Positions 53,947-62,307 of a DNA stretch of 64,000 nucleotides are shown in pieces; positions within the stretch are counted from its first letter, which is position 1, and each line of letters opens with the position of its first letter. Location: positions 1 through 64,000 of the forward strand of contig NZ_PEBS01000022.1 in NCBI RefSeq assembly GCF_002869965.1. Reading direction: 5' to 3'. The notes under the pieces were generated by a model. The model was given only the letters and a program-made list of their open reading frames with translations. It was not told where the DNA came from and did no database searches. Position numbers and translations under genes: made by a program. This stretch comes from Janthinobacterium sp. ROICE36. Lineage in GTDB: Bacteria > Pseudomonadota > Gammaproteobacteria > Burkholderiales > Burkholderiaceae_D.

Positions 53947-55170
53947 TCAAGCAGCGCGCAATGGGAAGCAGCCTGGCCCCACCGCGTCGAATTGTTTATA
54001 GGTCAGTACGAATTCCTGGTGGCCCAAGTCTTCCGAGCGGCTCAGTTCTCCGCTGGCCACGTTCAGCACGGCGGCGACAATCTCCGCCCCCACTTCTTCC
54101 AGCGTGGCTTCGCCCGTGAGTATCTTGCCGGCGTTGATATCCATGTCGTCGGCCAGGCGCTCGAAGGTTTGCGGATTGGCGCACACCTTGATGACGGGCG
54201 AAATCGCCGAGCCGACCACGGAGCCGCGGCCGGTAGTAAACAAGGTGATGTGGGCGCCGCAGGAAATGAGTTCGACGATTTCCGCGTTGTCCGACACGTT
54301 CGGAAAACCGAAGCGCGGCTCGCCGTCCGGCACCACGTCGAGCAGGTACAGGCCGCCGCCGGCCGGCTGATCGCCCGGTTTCAGAATGCCGACGATGGGC
54401 GAGGAACCGCTCTTGGCGTAGGCACCCAGCGACTTTTCTTCCTGCGTGGTGAGGCCGCCATCGGCGTTCCCCGGCGAGAAGCTGCCATGGCCCATGATGG
54501 TGTAGTAGCGCGCCGCCTTGGCCACGGTTTCGACGATGGCATTCCCCAAGTCCGGGCTGACGGCGCGCCGCTGCATGTGGTATTCGCAGCCCACCAGTTC
54601 GCCCGTCTCTTCGAAAATACAGGGGCTGCCGGCCGCGATCAGGGTGTCAAACGCCACGCCGACGGCGGGGTTGGCGCTGATGCCGCTGGTGCTGTCGGAG
54701 CCGCCGCAGATGGTGGCGACGACCAGTTCAGCTATCCCCATCGGCACGCGCTCTTGCTGCGCCAGGTGCTCGAGGGCCCAGCTGATCCACTCGACGCCAC
54801 TGCTCACGCTGGGGCGCGTGCCGCTGTTTTCCTGGATGGTAATCGTATGCACGGGGCGGTCGCTGTCGGCCACCGCGCTGGAGAGTCCATATTTATTGAA
54901 ACCTTCGCAGCCGAGCGACACCAGCAGCACGGCGCCCACGTTCGGATGCGTCAGCAGGCGGCGCATCACCTGGTCTGCGTATTCATTGGGGAAGCAACCC
55001 GTAAAGCCGATCAGGTGCACGGGCTGGCCGGGAAAGGCATTGACCATCAGGCGCGCCACGTGGTGCGCGCATTCGACCATATAGGCCACCACCACGATAT
55101 TGCGGATACCCTTGCGGCCATCGGCGCGCAGGTAGCCCGACAGGGCGGGTGTCGTTACGGGAGCGTTCAT
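53947..55170 (-). CDS. uxaA: UxaA-family dehydratase, large (C-terminal) part
   Basis: A 407-residue protein matching the C-terminal catalytic half of altronate/galactarate dehydratases: GYLRADGRKGIRNIVVV, GFTGCFPNEYADQVMRRLL and GGSDSTSGISANPAVGVAFD are clear. A Cys in LLVSLGCEGFN and one in GCEYHM probably bind the metal or cluster. The N-terminal SAF domain is encoded separately by the gene before (stop overlapping by four bases). In the UxaA group the substrates are sugar acids; here D-altronate or L-fuconate are the candidates. Confidence 0.9.
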   Translation of the reverse strand: MNAPVTTPALSGYLRADGRKGIRNIVVVAYMVECAHHVARLMVNAFPGQPVHLIGFTGCFPNEYADQVMRRLLTHPNVGAVLLVSLGCEGFNKYGLSSAVADSDRPVHTITIQENSGTRPSVSSGVEWISWALEHLAQQERVPMGIAELVVATICGGSDSTSGISANPAVGVAFDTLIAAGSPCIFEETGELVGCEYHMQRRAVSPDLGNAIVETVAKAARYYTIMGHGSFSPGNADGGLTTQEEKSLGAYAKSGSSPIVGILKPGDQPAGGGLYLLDVVPDGEPRFGFPNVSDNAEIVELISCGAHITLFTTGRGSVVGSAISPVIKVCANPQTFERLADDMDINAGKILTGEATLEEVGAEIVAAVLNVASGELSRSEDLGHQEFVLTYKQFDAVGPGCFPLRAA

Positions 55171-55502
55171 GCTTGGTCGTCCTTGTCCAGGAAATGGTGG
55201 CCGTCCTGGCCCAGGGTAAACGTGGGGATGTAATCGCTTGCCAGGTTGTGCGTGTGAATATGCTCGCCAATGGCCACGGGAGCCGTGATGCTGCCGATCA
55301 GGGCGCCGTAGCGCAGCACCTTGTCGCCCACGGCCAGCGCACGGCGCGCCACCTTGTGGCCGATCAGGATATTTTGCGCCAGGGTGACCGGCTGGCCATC
55401 GATGGCGACGACGTCGCCGCAGGCCAGGGCTGTCCTGGCGATCAGGCAGTTATCCTCGGGCGACATCAGCAGCAGGCTGGCAGGCTGGGTAGCGAGGCTC
55501 AT
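55167..55502 (-). CDS. UxaA-family dehydratase, SAF-domain (N-terminal) part
   Basis: A 111-residue protein with an SAF domain: NCLIARTALACGDVVAIDGQ and LIGSITAPVAIGEHIHTHNL, as in the N-terminus of UxaA and GarD. It ends at TGA overlapping the start of the catalytic part, so both are made together as a two-subunit enzyme. Full-length family members combine both parts; split pairs are known. It starts 25 bases downstream of the GntR-type gene. Confidence 0.9.
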   Translation of the reverse strand: MSLATQPASLLLMSPEDNCLIARTALACGDVVAIDGQPVTLAQNILIGHKVARRALAVGDKVLRYGALIGSITAPVAIGEHIHTHNLASDYIPTFTLGQDGHHFLDKDDQA

Positions 55503-55527
55503 GGCGCACCCTCCCCGGCAAAGACGG

Positions 55528-56445
55528 CTAGGCGCCTGGCTGGCTCAGTTTTTCGCGCGTGCCTATCGATGACAGCATGGTGCGGCGCGAAGAATCGAGG
55601 TGCGACCGCATGCACTCTAGCGCCTTGGGTATGTCGTGCTCCGCCAGCGCGCGCAAGATCGCCAGGTGCTCCTGCACCGCGTACTGGTTGCGGCCCTTTT
55701 CCTCGCCCTTGTCCCACTGGTAGTGATAGTGGAAGACAAACGAGACGATATCGTAGAAGCCCTGCGCGAAGCGGTTGTTCAGCAGGCCGATGAGAAAGGT
55801 GTGGAACTCGCGGTCCAACGCCGGAAACGCATTGTGGCGCGTGTCTATCCTGGCCGCCAGCTTCTCGTGCTGCTTGATCAGCCGCGTCAGTTCCGCATAC
55901 GCGGGATCGCCATGCGGCAGGTGCGCAAACTGCTCCACGGCAGCCATCTCGAACATGCGCCGCATGTCCGCCAGTTCGGTGGCGAAGGAGCGGTCGAACG
56001 CGCACAAGCGCCAGCCGCCGCGCGGTTTCTTCTCGATCAGGCCGAAGCGCGAAAAACCGATCAAGAATTCGCGCACGCTGACGGTACTGGCGCCCGCCTC
56101 GCGCGCCAGCTCCGCTTCCGAGAATTCCGCGCCGGGCGGCATGTCGCGCTGGTACACGCGCTCCATCAGTACTTGCTGGATGCGCTCCGCCCCCGACTGC
56201 AATTCGGAGATATCGAAGTAGTCGCCCGGTATGGGCTTCCTCAACAAGCGCCGGTCCGCCGGGCTGCCGATCAGCCGGCGCGTCGACAGGTAGGCGATCG
56301 CGCTGCGGATCGCCGTGCGGCTGCCCTGGCAGATGGTGGTCAGGAACTGCTCCGTCGGCAGCATCTCGCCCACTGCGACATTCTCGACGAGAAATTGCAA
56401 CAGCAGATTGGTACTGCGTTTGAAGACGGTGGCGGGTTTGGACAT
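55528..56445 (-). CDS. GntR-family transcriptional regulator (FCD type)
   Basis: A 305-residue protein whose N-terminal 150 residues read as two winged-helix units: GEMLPTEQFLTTICQGSRTAIRSAI is one, and PPGAEFSEAELAREAGASTVS... VREFLIGFSRFGLIEKK the second. Residues 155-290 form an FCD effector domain (FEMAAVEQFA; ALDREFHTFLIGLL) with possible metal-binding His. It is likely the local regulator, as GntR/FCD proteins are for many hexuronate and sugar-acid genes. Candidate operators lie near 58765 and 58923. Confidence 0.85.
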   Translation of the reverse strand: MSKPATVFKRSTNLLLQFLVENVAVGEMLPTEQFLTTICQGSRTAIRSAIAYLSTRRLIGSPADRRLLRKPIPGDYFDISELQSGAERIQQVLMERVYQRDMPPGAEFSEAELAREAGASTVSVREFLIGFSRFGLIEKKPRGGWRLCAFDRSFATELADMRRMFEMAAVEQFAHLPHGDPAYAELTRLIKQHEKLAARIDTRHNAFPALDREFHTFLIGLLNNRFAQGFYDIVSFVFHYHYQWDKGEEKGRNQYAVQEHLAILRALAEHDIPKALECMRSHLDSSRRTMLSSIGTREKLSQPGA

Positions 56446-56559
56446 GGATGAATGAACGCGCTATGCCAGCGAAAGGGAAAGTGGATGAGTGGGCCATTTT
56501 AGTCGATATCGGATTGGATCGGCATGCCGAAAAAGAAACAACTGCGTTGAGCCGGGCGT

Positions 56560-57702
56560 TCACGGCTGCGCTCCCGGCGTCAGCATGGCGCGCAGGCGCG
56601 GCTGCGCCAGCGCGGGACAAAGCTGCTGCGCCAGCGCCGCCACGGGCGCCATGCGGCGCGCGATTTTTCCGGCGTGGTGCTGGGCGATGTCGGCCAGGCA
56701 GTGCGCGAGGAAAGGATTGCCAAAGCGCTCCCTGACCTGCGCCACGTAAGCCAGCGCGGCATCACCGTGCCGCGCCCCCATGGCGGCAAACACGGGCAGC
56801 ACTTCCTCGCGCCACAAGGCTTCCAGCGCGGCGCGCATGGCGCCATCGTCCATCGCCTCGCGCACCGTCATGCCGGCCGGACTGCCGCGCTCCATCCACA
56901 GCTGCGCCAGATAGGAATGGCCCAGGTTGAGCAAGAACAGCTTGCGCTGTTCATATTCGCGCAGGCTGCCCGTCACCACCACCTGCCGATGGCTGCATGG
57001 CAGCAGCATGCCTTCCTGCGCCTCGATAGCCCACAGCGCATAGGGCTCGGCCACCGCACCTATCGGTTCGATCGCTTCGGAAACGATGCGGTCGACCAGG
57101 GAATTGATCCACAGGCAGCCCGTTTCCAGGTAAGAGATGGCGCCTGGCGAGACTTGCCACTGCCGCGCCAATGTCACGATCACCTGGCGCAGCACCGTGC
57201 CGTTGTCGGCCACCAGTTCGCACGGAAAAATCGAGATGGGTGCCGCACCGGCCAGGAAGCGTCCGTGCAGCAGCACCAGCAGCTTGGCGGGAAAGCTGGC
57301 GGGAACGGCCGCGCCGTCGAGCATGCCGGCGTGATCGGATTCGTCCAGCTGGTAGCCCGTGTCGCCCGTATTCGAGACGATCACGCGCGCGGCCACGGCC
57401 GCATCGCGCACCTGCCGCCAGTCGCTGCCGGCTTGCCACGCTTGCGTGACGGCGTGGGCACGGCGCTCTTCATCTATTTGTGCGCCGTCCTGCCAGCCGC
57501 GGATGCGCACCGGATAGCCGCCACTGCGGCGAAACGCCGCCACGCGCGCCGCGCCCTGCGCGCTGTGCGTGGTCTGCACGATGGTGATATTGCCCAGCGC
57601 CTGGCCTACCTTGGCCGCTTCGCTGACGAACAGGTCGGCGTGCGCCTGCAGGAAGCGGCTGGTGCCGAATTGCAGGATGGGATTATGCTCGGGGTGAGCC
57701 AT
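56560..57702 (-). CDS. Mannitol-dehydrogenase-family oxidoreductase (tagaturonate reductase, UxaB-like)
   Basis: A 380-residue long-chain polyol dehydrogenase. The early motif ILQFGTSRFLQAHADLFVSE (near residue 8) and VSNTGDTGY, then FPCELVADNGTVLRQ, and the catalytic Lys region in YEQRKLFLLNLGHSYLA, are all present. It resembles UxaB-type enzymes that reduce D-tagaturonate to D-altronate with NADH. Position next to an LgoD homologue and a UxaA pair suits this role, but mannonate- and other polyol-type activity cannot be excluded. Confidence 0.82.
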   Translation of the reverse strand: MAHPEHNPILQFGTSRFLQAHADLFVSEAAKVGQALGNITIVQTTHSAQGAARVAAFRRSGGYPVRIRGWQDGAQIDEERRAHAVTQAWQAGSDWRQVRDAAVAARVIVSNTGDTGYQLDESDHAGMLDGAAVPASFPAKLLVLLHGRFLAGAAPISIFPCELVADNGTVLRQVIVTLARQWQVSPGAISYLETGCLWINSLVDRIVSEAIEPIGAVAEPYALWAIEAQEGMLLPCSHRQVVVTGSLREYEQRKLFLLNLGHSYLAQLWMERGSPAGMTVREAMDDGAMRAALEALWREEVLPVFAAMGARHGDAALAYVAQVRERFGNPFLAHCLADIAQHHAGKIARRMAPVAALAQQLCPALAQPRLRAMLTPGAQP

Positions 57703-57703
57703 C

Positions 57704-58717
57704 TCAGACCTCGACGATGGCCTTGATGACGCCCGCTTCGGGCTGCATCCAGCGATCGAGCACGCCGGTAAATTCGTCGAGCGTGGTGCGGTGGGTATTG
57801 AGCAGCGCGGTCGGCACCAGTCCCGCCTTCATGGCCGCTACCACGTCCTCGAAATCGTCGACGGTGGCATTGCGGCTGCCCAACAGGGTCGTTTCGCGCT
57901 TGTGGAATTCAGGGTCGGAAAAGGACAGGCGGTCGCGCACGATGGACACCAGCACATAGCTGCCGCCATGGGCAACAAAGTCCAGGCCCCGCTCCATGGC
58001 AGCGATATTGCCGGTGGCGTCAAAGACCACGTCGAAAAATTCGCCGCCGGTGGCCTCCGACAACTGCTCCTTGTCGCCGTCGCCCAGTGCCACCGTGCGG
58101 GCGATGCCCAGCGCCTCGCGGCAGAACTGCAGGCGATCGACGCGGCCATCGAGCACCGTCACGTCGGCGCCCTTCAACGACGCGAACAGCATCACGGCCA
58201 TGCCGATCGGGCCGGCGCCCACCACCAGCACGCGCTTGCCGGCGTCCACCACGCCGCGCTTCACGGCATGCGCGCCGATGGCGAGAAACTCGATCATGGC
58301 CGCGTCGTCAAGCGAGATACCTTCGGTCTTGAAGACAAAGCGCTCGGGCAGCGCCAGGTATTCGGTCATGCCGCCGTCGCGGTGCACGCCCAGCACTTCG
58401 ATGCGGGTGCAGCAGTTGGTCTTGCCCTGGCGGCAGGCCACGCAGCTGCCGCAAGACAGGTAAGGCATTACGTAGACCTGGTCGCCCACGGCCAGGCGCG
58501 AGCCGGCTGGCGCGCTGTCGATATGACCGGACAACTCATGCCCCATCACGCGCGGGTAGCTGAGGAAAGGCTGGGTGCCGCGGAAGATATGCATGTCGGT
58601 GCCGCAGATACCGACGCGGCGTATGCGCAGCAGCACTTCACCCTCGCCGGGCACCGGCACGGGGCGCTGCTCCATGCGCAAACTGCCGGGCGTATCGCAA
58701 ACGATACTTTTCATCAT
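57704..58717 (-). CDS. lgoD: Zinc-dependent alcohol dehydrogenase, L-galactonate-5-dehydrogenase-like
   Basis: A 337-residue MDR-family enzyme. The catalytic zinc ligands are in RRVGICGTDMHIFRG and MGHELSGHI; the structural zinc Cys cluster is SCGSCVACRQGKTNCC, followed by GVHRDGGMTEYLALP. The dinucleotide motif is VVGAGPIGMAVML. The SDPEFHKRETTLLGSRNAT segment closely matches that of E. coli LgoD (YjjN), which oxidises L-galactonate to D-tagaturonate. It is the first gene of the locus and lies one base upstream of the UxaB-like gene. A divergent upstream gap of 336 bases holds likely operators. Confidence 0.82.
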   Translation of the reverse strand: MMKSIVCDTPGSLRMEQRPVPVPGEGEVLLRIRRVGICGTDMHIFRGTQPFLSYPRVMGHELSGHIDSAPAGSRLAVGDQVYVMPYLSCGSCVACRQGKTNCCTRIEVLGVHRDGGMTEYLALPERFVFKTEGISLDDAAMIEFLAIGAHAVKRGVVDAGKRVLVVGAGPIGMAVMLFASLKGADVTVLDGRVDRLQFCREALGIARTVALGDGDKEQLSEATGGEFFDVVFDATGNIAAMERGLDFVAHGGSYVLVSIVRDRLSFSDPEFHKRETTLLGSRNATVDDFEDVVAAMKAGLVPTALLNTHRTTLDEFTGVLDRWMQPEAGVIKAIVEV

Positions 58718-58764
58718 GGTCGTCTCTCTCGCCGACCGGGTCTTGCCGGCGGCATATTATATTT

Positions 58765-58932
58765 AACGTACAAACCAACTGTGAAAAAAATCCGCCTGCG
58801 CGGATTGTCTTTCCAGTCCTGCCAATGGCGCTTCTTGCTGCGCCGCACAACGATTATGCCATCATGCTGCCTGGCCCGAACCCCCTTCTTTTGCGGAAGC
58901 TGTCATTTGGTTTTATAAATATACCGTACAAA
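58765..58932 (-). promoter_or_regulatory. Two candidate GntR operator half-sites for the sugar locus
   Basis: AACGTACAAA (58765-58774) and ACCGTACAAA (58923-58932) share nine of ten bases and contain the GTAC core common in operators of FCD-type GntR regulators. Both lie upstream of the first locus gene. Binding is an inference. Confidence 0.35.
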
Positions 58933-58991
58933 AAAATGAAGGTCAACGGATTATTTTTCCGATTTTTTAGGGTCCTCTGCTACATTTCTGC

Positions 58992-59013
58992 TTGACCCTG
59001 ACGTGACGTCAGG
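58992..59013 (+). promoter_or_regulatory. MerR-type promoter and operator
   Basis: TTGACC (58992-58997) overlaps the palindrome CCTGACGT-G-ACGTCAGG (58997-59013), the classic layout of MerR-family self-regulation. A -10 element 19 bases beyond is weak. Confidence 0.7.
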
Positions 59014-59053
59014 CGCCATCGTGGTTGCACGCACTGAAGACAAGGAGAAGACG

Positions 59054-60085
59054 ATGCTGTTGAAAATCGGTGAACTGGCCAGGCTCACGGGCCTGACTAT
59101 CCGCACCTTGCACCACTACGACAGCATCGGCCTGCTCTCGCCTTCAGCGCGCACGCCCGCTGGCTACCGCCTCTACCAGCACGGCGACATGGACCGGCTG
59201 CACCGGATCATGGCGCTGCGCAAGTTCGGGCTGTCGCTGGCCGATATTGCCAACGCCCTTGCCGGGCCGGACCTGCCCTTGAGCGCCATCGTGGCGCAGC
59301 AGATCGCCATGTTGGAGCGCCAGATCGCGCAGGCATCCACCCTGCGTGGTCGCCTGTGCACCTTGCAGGCGCAACTGGCGCAGGGGCAGGCCCCGGAACT
59401 GAGCGAGTGGCTCACCACGATGGAGTTGATGACCATGTACGACAAATACTTTAGCCCCGAAGAACTACAAGAACTGCCGCTGCTGTCCAACGCAGCCGTG
59501 GAACAGGAATGGAAAGAACTGGTAGCGAGAGTGCGCGCCGCCAGGGAAGCGGGCGCCGGCCCCGGTGATGCCCAAGCACAAGCGCTGGCCACGCAATGGA
59601 TGGTCAAGCTGGTGCGCGACACGGGCGCCCATCCCGGCCTGTTCGCGCGCCTGAACGATATGCACGCGCAAGAGCCGTCGATGCAAGCGACGACCAGCAT
59701 CGATGCGGAGCTGATGCAGTTCATCATCGCCGCCTTCAATGCCTCGCGCATTGCGCTGTATCGCCCTTTCCTCGACGAACAGGAATACGCGCACCTGGCC
59801 GCCAATTACGGCAAGCGCTCGGGCGAGTGGCCAGCCCTGATCGCCGCCGTGCGCGCCGCCATCGATGCGCGCACGCCGCCCACCGACCCGGCCGTGCTGC
59901 AACTGGCGCGGCAATGGCTGGAATTGTTCCGCGCGTATGCGGGCACGGACCCCGCCACGCAGCTGAAATTTCGCCAGGCGCACCAGCAGGAACCGCGCCT
60001 GATGGAAGGCAGCTTCGTCGACGGGGCCATGCTGCAATACCTGGGCGCGGCGATGGCCGTGGTGGCGCAGGAAAAGCCAGCGTAA
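59054..60085 (+). CDS. MerR-family regulator with TipAS-like antibiotic-binding domains
   Basis: A 343-residue protein. Residues 1-70 form a MerR HTH (KIGELARLTGLTIRTLHHYD followed by SIGLLSPSARTPAGYRLY), then a coiled coil (IVAQQIAMLERQIAQASTLR). The rest is two helical units of TipAS type (YFSPEELQELP, and a second part with KRSGEWPALIAAVRA). TipAS domains bind thiopeptides and similar drugs. AAGGAG lies 6 bases before the ATG at 59054; the frame's upstream GTG-like start is rejected. Confidence 0.88.
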   Translation: MLLKIGELARLTGLTIRTLHHYDSIGLLSPSARTPAGYRLYQHGDMDRLHRIMALRKFGLSLADIANALAGPDLPLSAIVAQQIAMLERQIAQASTLRGRLCTLQAQLAQGQAPELSEWLTTMELMTMYDKYFSPEELQELPLLSNAAVEQEWKELVARVRAAREAGAGPGDAQAQALATQWMVKLVRDTGAHPGLFARLNDMHAQEPSMQATTSIDAELMQFIIAAFNASRIALYRPFLDEQEYAHLAANYGKRSGEWPALIAAVRAAIDARTPPTDPAVLQLARQWLELFRAYAGTDPATQLKFRQAHQQEPRLMEGSFVDGAMLQYLGAAMAVVAQEKPA

Positions 60086-60154
60086 AAGTTGGCGTGCGGC
60101 ATTTCCAGGCGGTTGCCATGTAGAATCGGCCTTCGCCCACGAAAGGAAAAACCG

Positions 60155-61246
60155 ATGCGCCGCTTTCTGTTTGCTTGCCTGACCCTGCCCACCCTGAATC
60201 TCGCCATGGCCGCCGAGCCGCCCGTGCAAGGCGTGTGGCAGGGCACTCTGGGCAAGGCCAATATCGTGGCGTGCTTCAACCAGCCCAGCCCCACGCAAGG
60301 GTCTGACCGCAGCGGCAATTATTACTACACGCGCTACAAGACGCCCATCATGCTGGCCAAGCCGAACGGCAAGAACGACTGGAGCGAATCCGACGCCAAG
60401 GGAGATACCACGGGCACCTGGCGCCTGGATGCACCGCAGGGCGGCAAGCCAAGTGACAAGCTCATCGGCACCTGGACGGAGCCGAAAAGCGGCAAGACCC
60501 TGCCGCTGGCCTTGACCTTGCTGGAAGCGGCGGGCGACCGCGACCACCCATCCTGCGCCAGCGATGCCTACAACCTGGCGCTGGAGGCCTTCCCCAGCAC
60601 CAAGGTAAGCAAACCCATCGCCTTCGAAGGCAAGCAATACCGCAACCTGCAAATCGGCGACACCATTACGGCGGAATTGATCGCGCCCGGCGATGGCGTG
60701 GCGAAAATCAATGCGCAGTTGCGCACCGTGCTGGCCAGGAACAAGCAGGACCTGGCCGACTTCTATGCCACGCGCCGCGAATACCTGGGCCGCAACGGTT
60801 TCACGACGGAAGACGAAGTGTATGCGGAACCCACCTACTGGTCACCGCGCTGGGTGACGCTCAAGTTTTACCGCTGGCCGGCCGGCTATGGCGCCAATGG
60901 CATCTCCATCAGGTTCCGCACCTGGGACGTGAAGACGGGCCAGGAAACGGACGTGTGGAACTGGTTTGGCGCCAGCGCCAGCGATGGCGACGACAAGGCC
61001 GAATTGCCGGACCGCCTGCGGCAAGCCCTGTACAAGGACGTCAAGATCGACGCCGAGTGCAAGGGCACGGATTACGACGACCGCGGCCGCTTCCACCTGT
61101 CATTGAAACCCGAAGGCGTATCGTTTTGGGAAGATTCCAACGGCAGCGGCTGCGAAAACGCCTTCCTGCTGCCCTACAGCAAGGTCGGCCCCTTCCTCAC
61201 CGTCAAGGGCCGCGCCGCGCTCAGCGATTTGCTGCCGAAGAACTAG
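60155..61246 (+). CDS. Exported protein of unknown function
   Basis: A 363-residue protein with signal peptide MRRFLFACLTLPTLNLAMA followed by AEPPVQGVWQG. The first 150 residues look like a small beta-barrel (GVWQGTLGKANIVACFN, GTWRLDAPQGGKPSDKLIG), and the rest may be a second beta domain with EDEVYAEPTYWSPRWVTLKF. GAAAGGA precedes the start. The family is not recognised. It may be in one unit with the MerR gene, 69 bases upstream. Confidence 0.75.
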   Translation: MRRFLFACLTLPTLNLAMAAEPPVQGVWQGTLGKANIVACFNQPSPTQGSDRSGNYYYTRYKTPIMLAKPNGKNDWSESDAKGDTTGTWRLDAPQGGKPSDKLIGTWTEPKSGKTLPLALTLLEAAGDRDHPSCASDAYNLALEAFPSTKVSKPIAFEGKQYRNLQIGDTITAELIAPGDGVAKINAQLRTVLARNKQDLADFYATRREYLGRNGFTTEDEVYAEPTYWSPRWVTLKFYRWPAGYGANGISIRFRTWDVKTGQETDVWNWFGASASDGDDKAELPDRLRQALYKDVKIDAECKGTDYDDRGRFHLSLKPEGVSFWEDSNGSGCENAFLLPYSKVGPFLTVKGRAALSDLLPKN

Positions 61247-62304
61247 CCGCAGGGGCCAGCATAGTCGCTGTCGTCGAGCAGCATATCCTCGAAAAACGCG
61301 CCATACGGCAGGGTCGGATGGCGCAAATGAATGTCCAGTATCCAGCGCATGGACGATGGCAAAAAGTCGGCGTCGGCCAGCGCACCCGCGTAAATCGTGG
61401 CGTGCGGGAAATCGGAGACGCGATGCCCGCCCAGGTCGAAGTTCAATTCCCAACCCAGCTTGCGCGCTTCCTTCTCTGCGTAGGCATACAGGGCCGCCCC
61501 CGTCAGCCGCTCGCGCTGCCACACGCCGCGCACCTGGTGGAACAGGTACTCTGCATCGCGCGCACAACGGGCGTATTCCGCCTGCTCCACACTGTCGCCC
61601 ACCGTAAATGTGGCGCCGCCATCACCTTCCCACGCCTGCACGCGGGGCGCGATATCGAGGAAGAAAATATCGTGGTCTTGCCAGACCACGCCCGGCTCGG
61701 ACGCGCGCTTCATCGGCTTCGTCGTATTGCGGCCAGAGCGCACGCGCGTAGGGTGCCAGCTCAGCGCCAGCCCCATGTCCAGCAGCACCTGCTGCGCCTG
61801 CGCCACGGGCGAAGCCGCGTCCACCACGGGCGTCAGATGCGGACTGAACTTCGACTGCCCGCCCTGGCGCTGCGTGTACACCACCAGGCACCGCGCCACC
61901 TGCAGCGCCTGCTGGGCGCCGCCATCGTCGGCCAGCAAGGATAGCGCCAGGTCGATACCGGCCGTCACACCGGCCGAACTGACCAGCTTGCCGTCGTGCA
62001 CATAAATGCTGTCCGCATCGACCTGCGCCAGTGGAAAACGGGCAGCCAGCGCCGCCGCGTCGTTCCAGTGCGTGGCTACTTTTTTGCCATCAAGTAAGCC
62101 TGCATGGCCCAGCAGGAACGCACCATTACAGATGGAGCCATGGCGGCCCGCCTTGCCTGCCGCCCGCGCCAGCCAGGCATTCAGGACGGCATCGTAGGGC
62201 TGCGCCGCAGGCAAGAAACTGTTCGCTTCGGCAAACACGTCCATGGGTCCGCTGACGTCGAGCGCCTGCACGCCGGGAAAGATGAGGATGGCGAGGCTCG
62301 GCAA
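61243..62304 (-). pseudogene. Chimera of a DJ-1/PfpI (GlxA-type) regulator and an M24 peptidase tail
   Basis: One uninterrupted frame of 353 residues encodes parts of two families. Residues 1-36 (MPSLAILIFPGVQALDVSGP and on) are the start of a GlxA-type DJ-1/PfpI domain; at about residue 37-44 some 50 residues are missing, then AWLARAAGKAGRHGSICNGA resumes with the nucleophile Cys59, up to residue about 170 (HLTPVVDAASPVAQAQQ). The AraC HTH expected next is absent. Residues 175-353 instead match the C-terminal half of an M24 (Xaa-Pro/creatinase-type) peptidase: HPTRVRSGRNTTKPMKRASE, FFLDIAP, GDGGATF, GGHRVSDFPH and GAFFEDMLL. Two deletions fused two genes in frame. Function is doubtful. Confidence 0.75.
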
Positions 62305-62307
62305 GGC

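Larger units (their letters stand above)
58718..59053. other. Divergent regulatory region between lgoD-like and MerR genes
   Basis: This 336-base AT-rich stretch has no gene. It contains two copies of the motif A(A/C)CGTACAAA (58765-58774 and 58923-58932) and an inverted repeat AATCCGC-GCGGATT near 58786-58803. A MerR-type operator lies at 58997-59013. The left part should hold the promoter of the sugar locus and the right part that of the MerR gene. Confidence 0.6.

Noticed and set aside
56448-56749. Plus-strand frames between the GntR and UxaB-like genes
   Set aside because: They are antisense to the 3' end of the UxaB-like gene and have no protein-like features.
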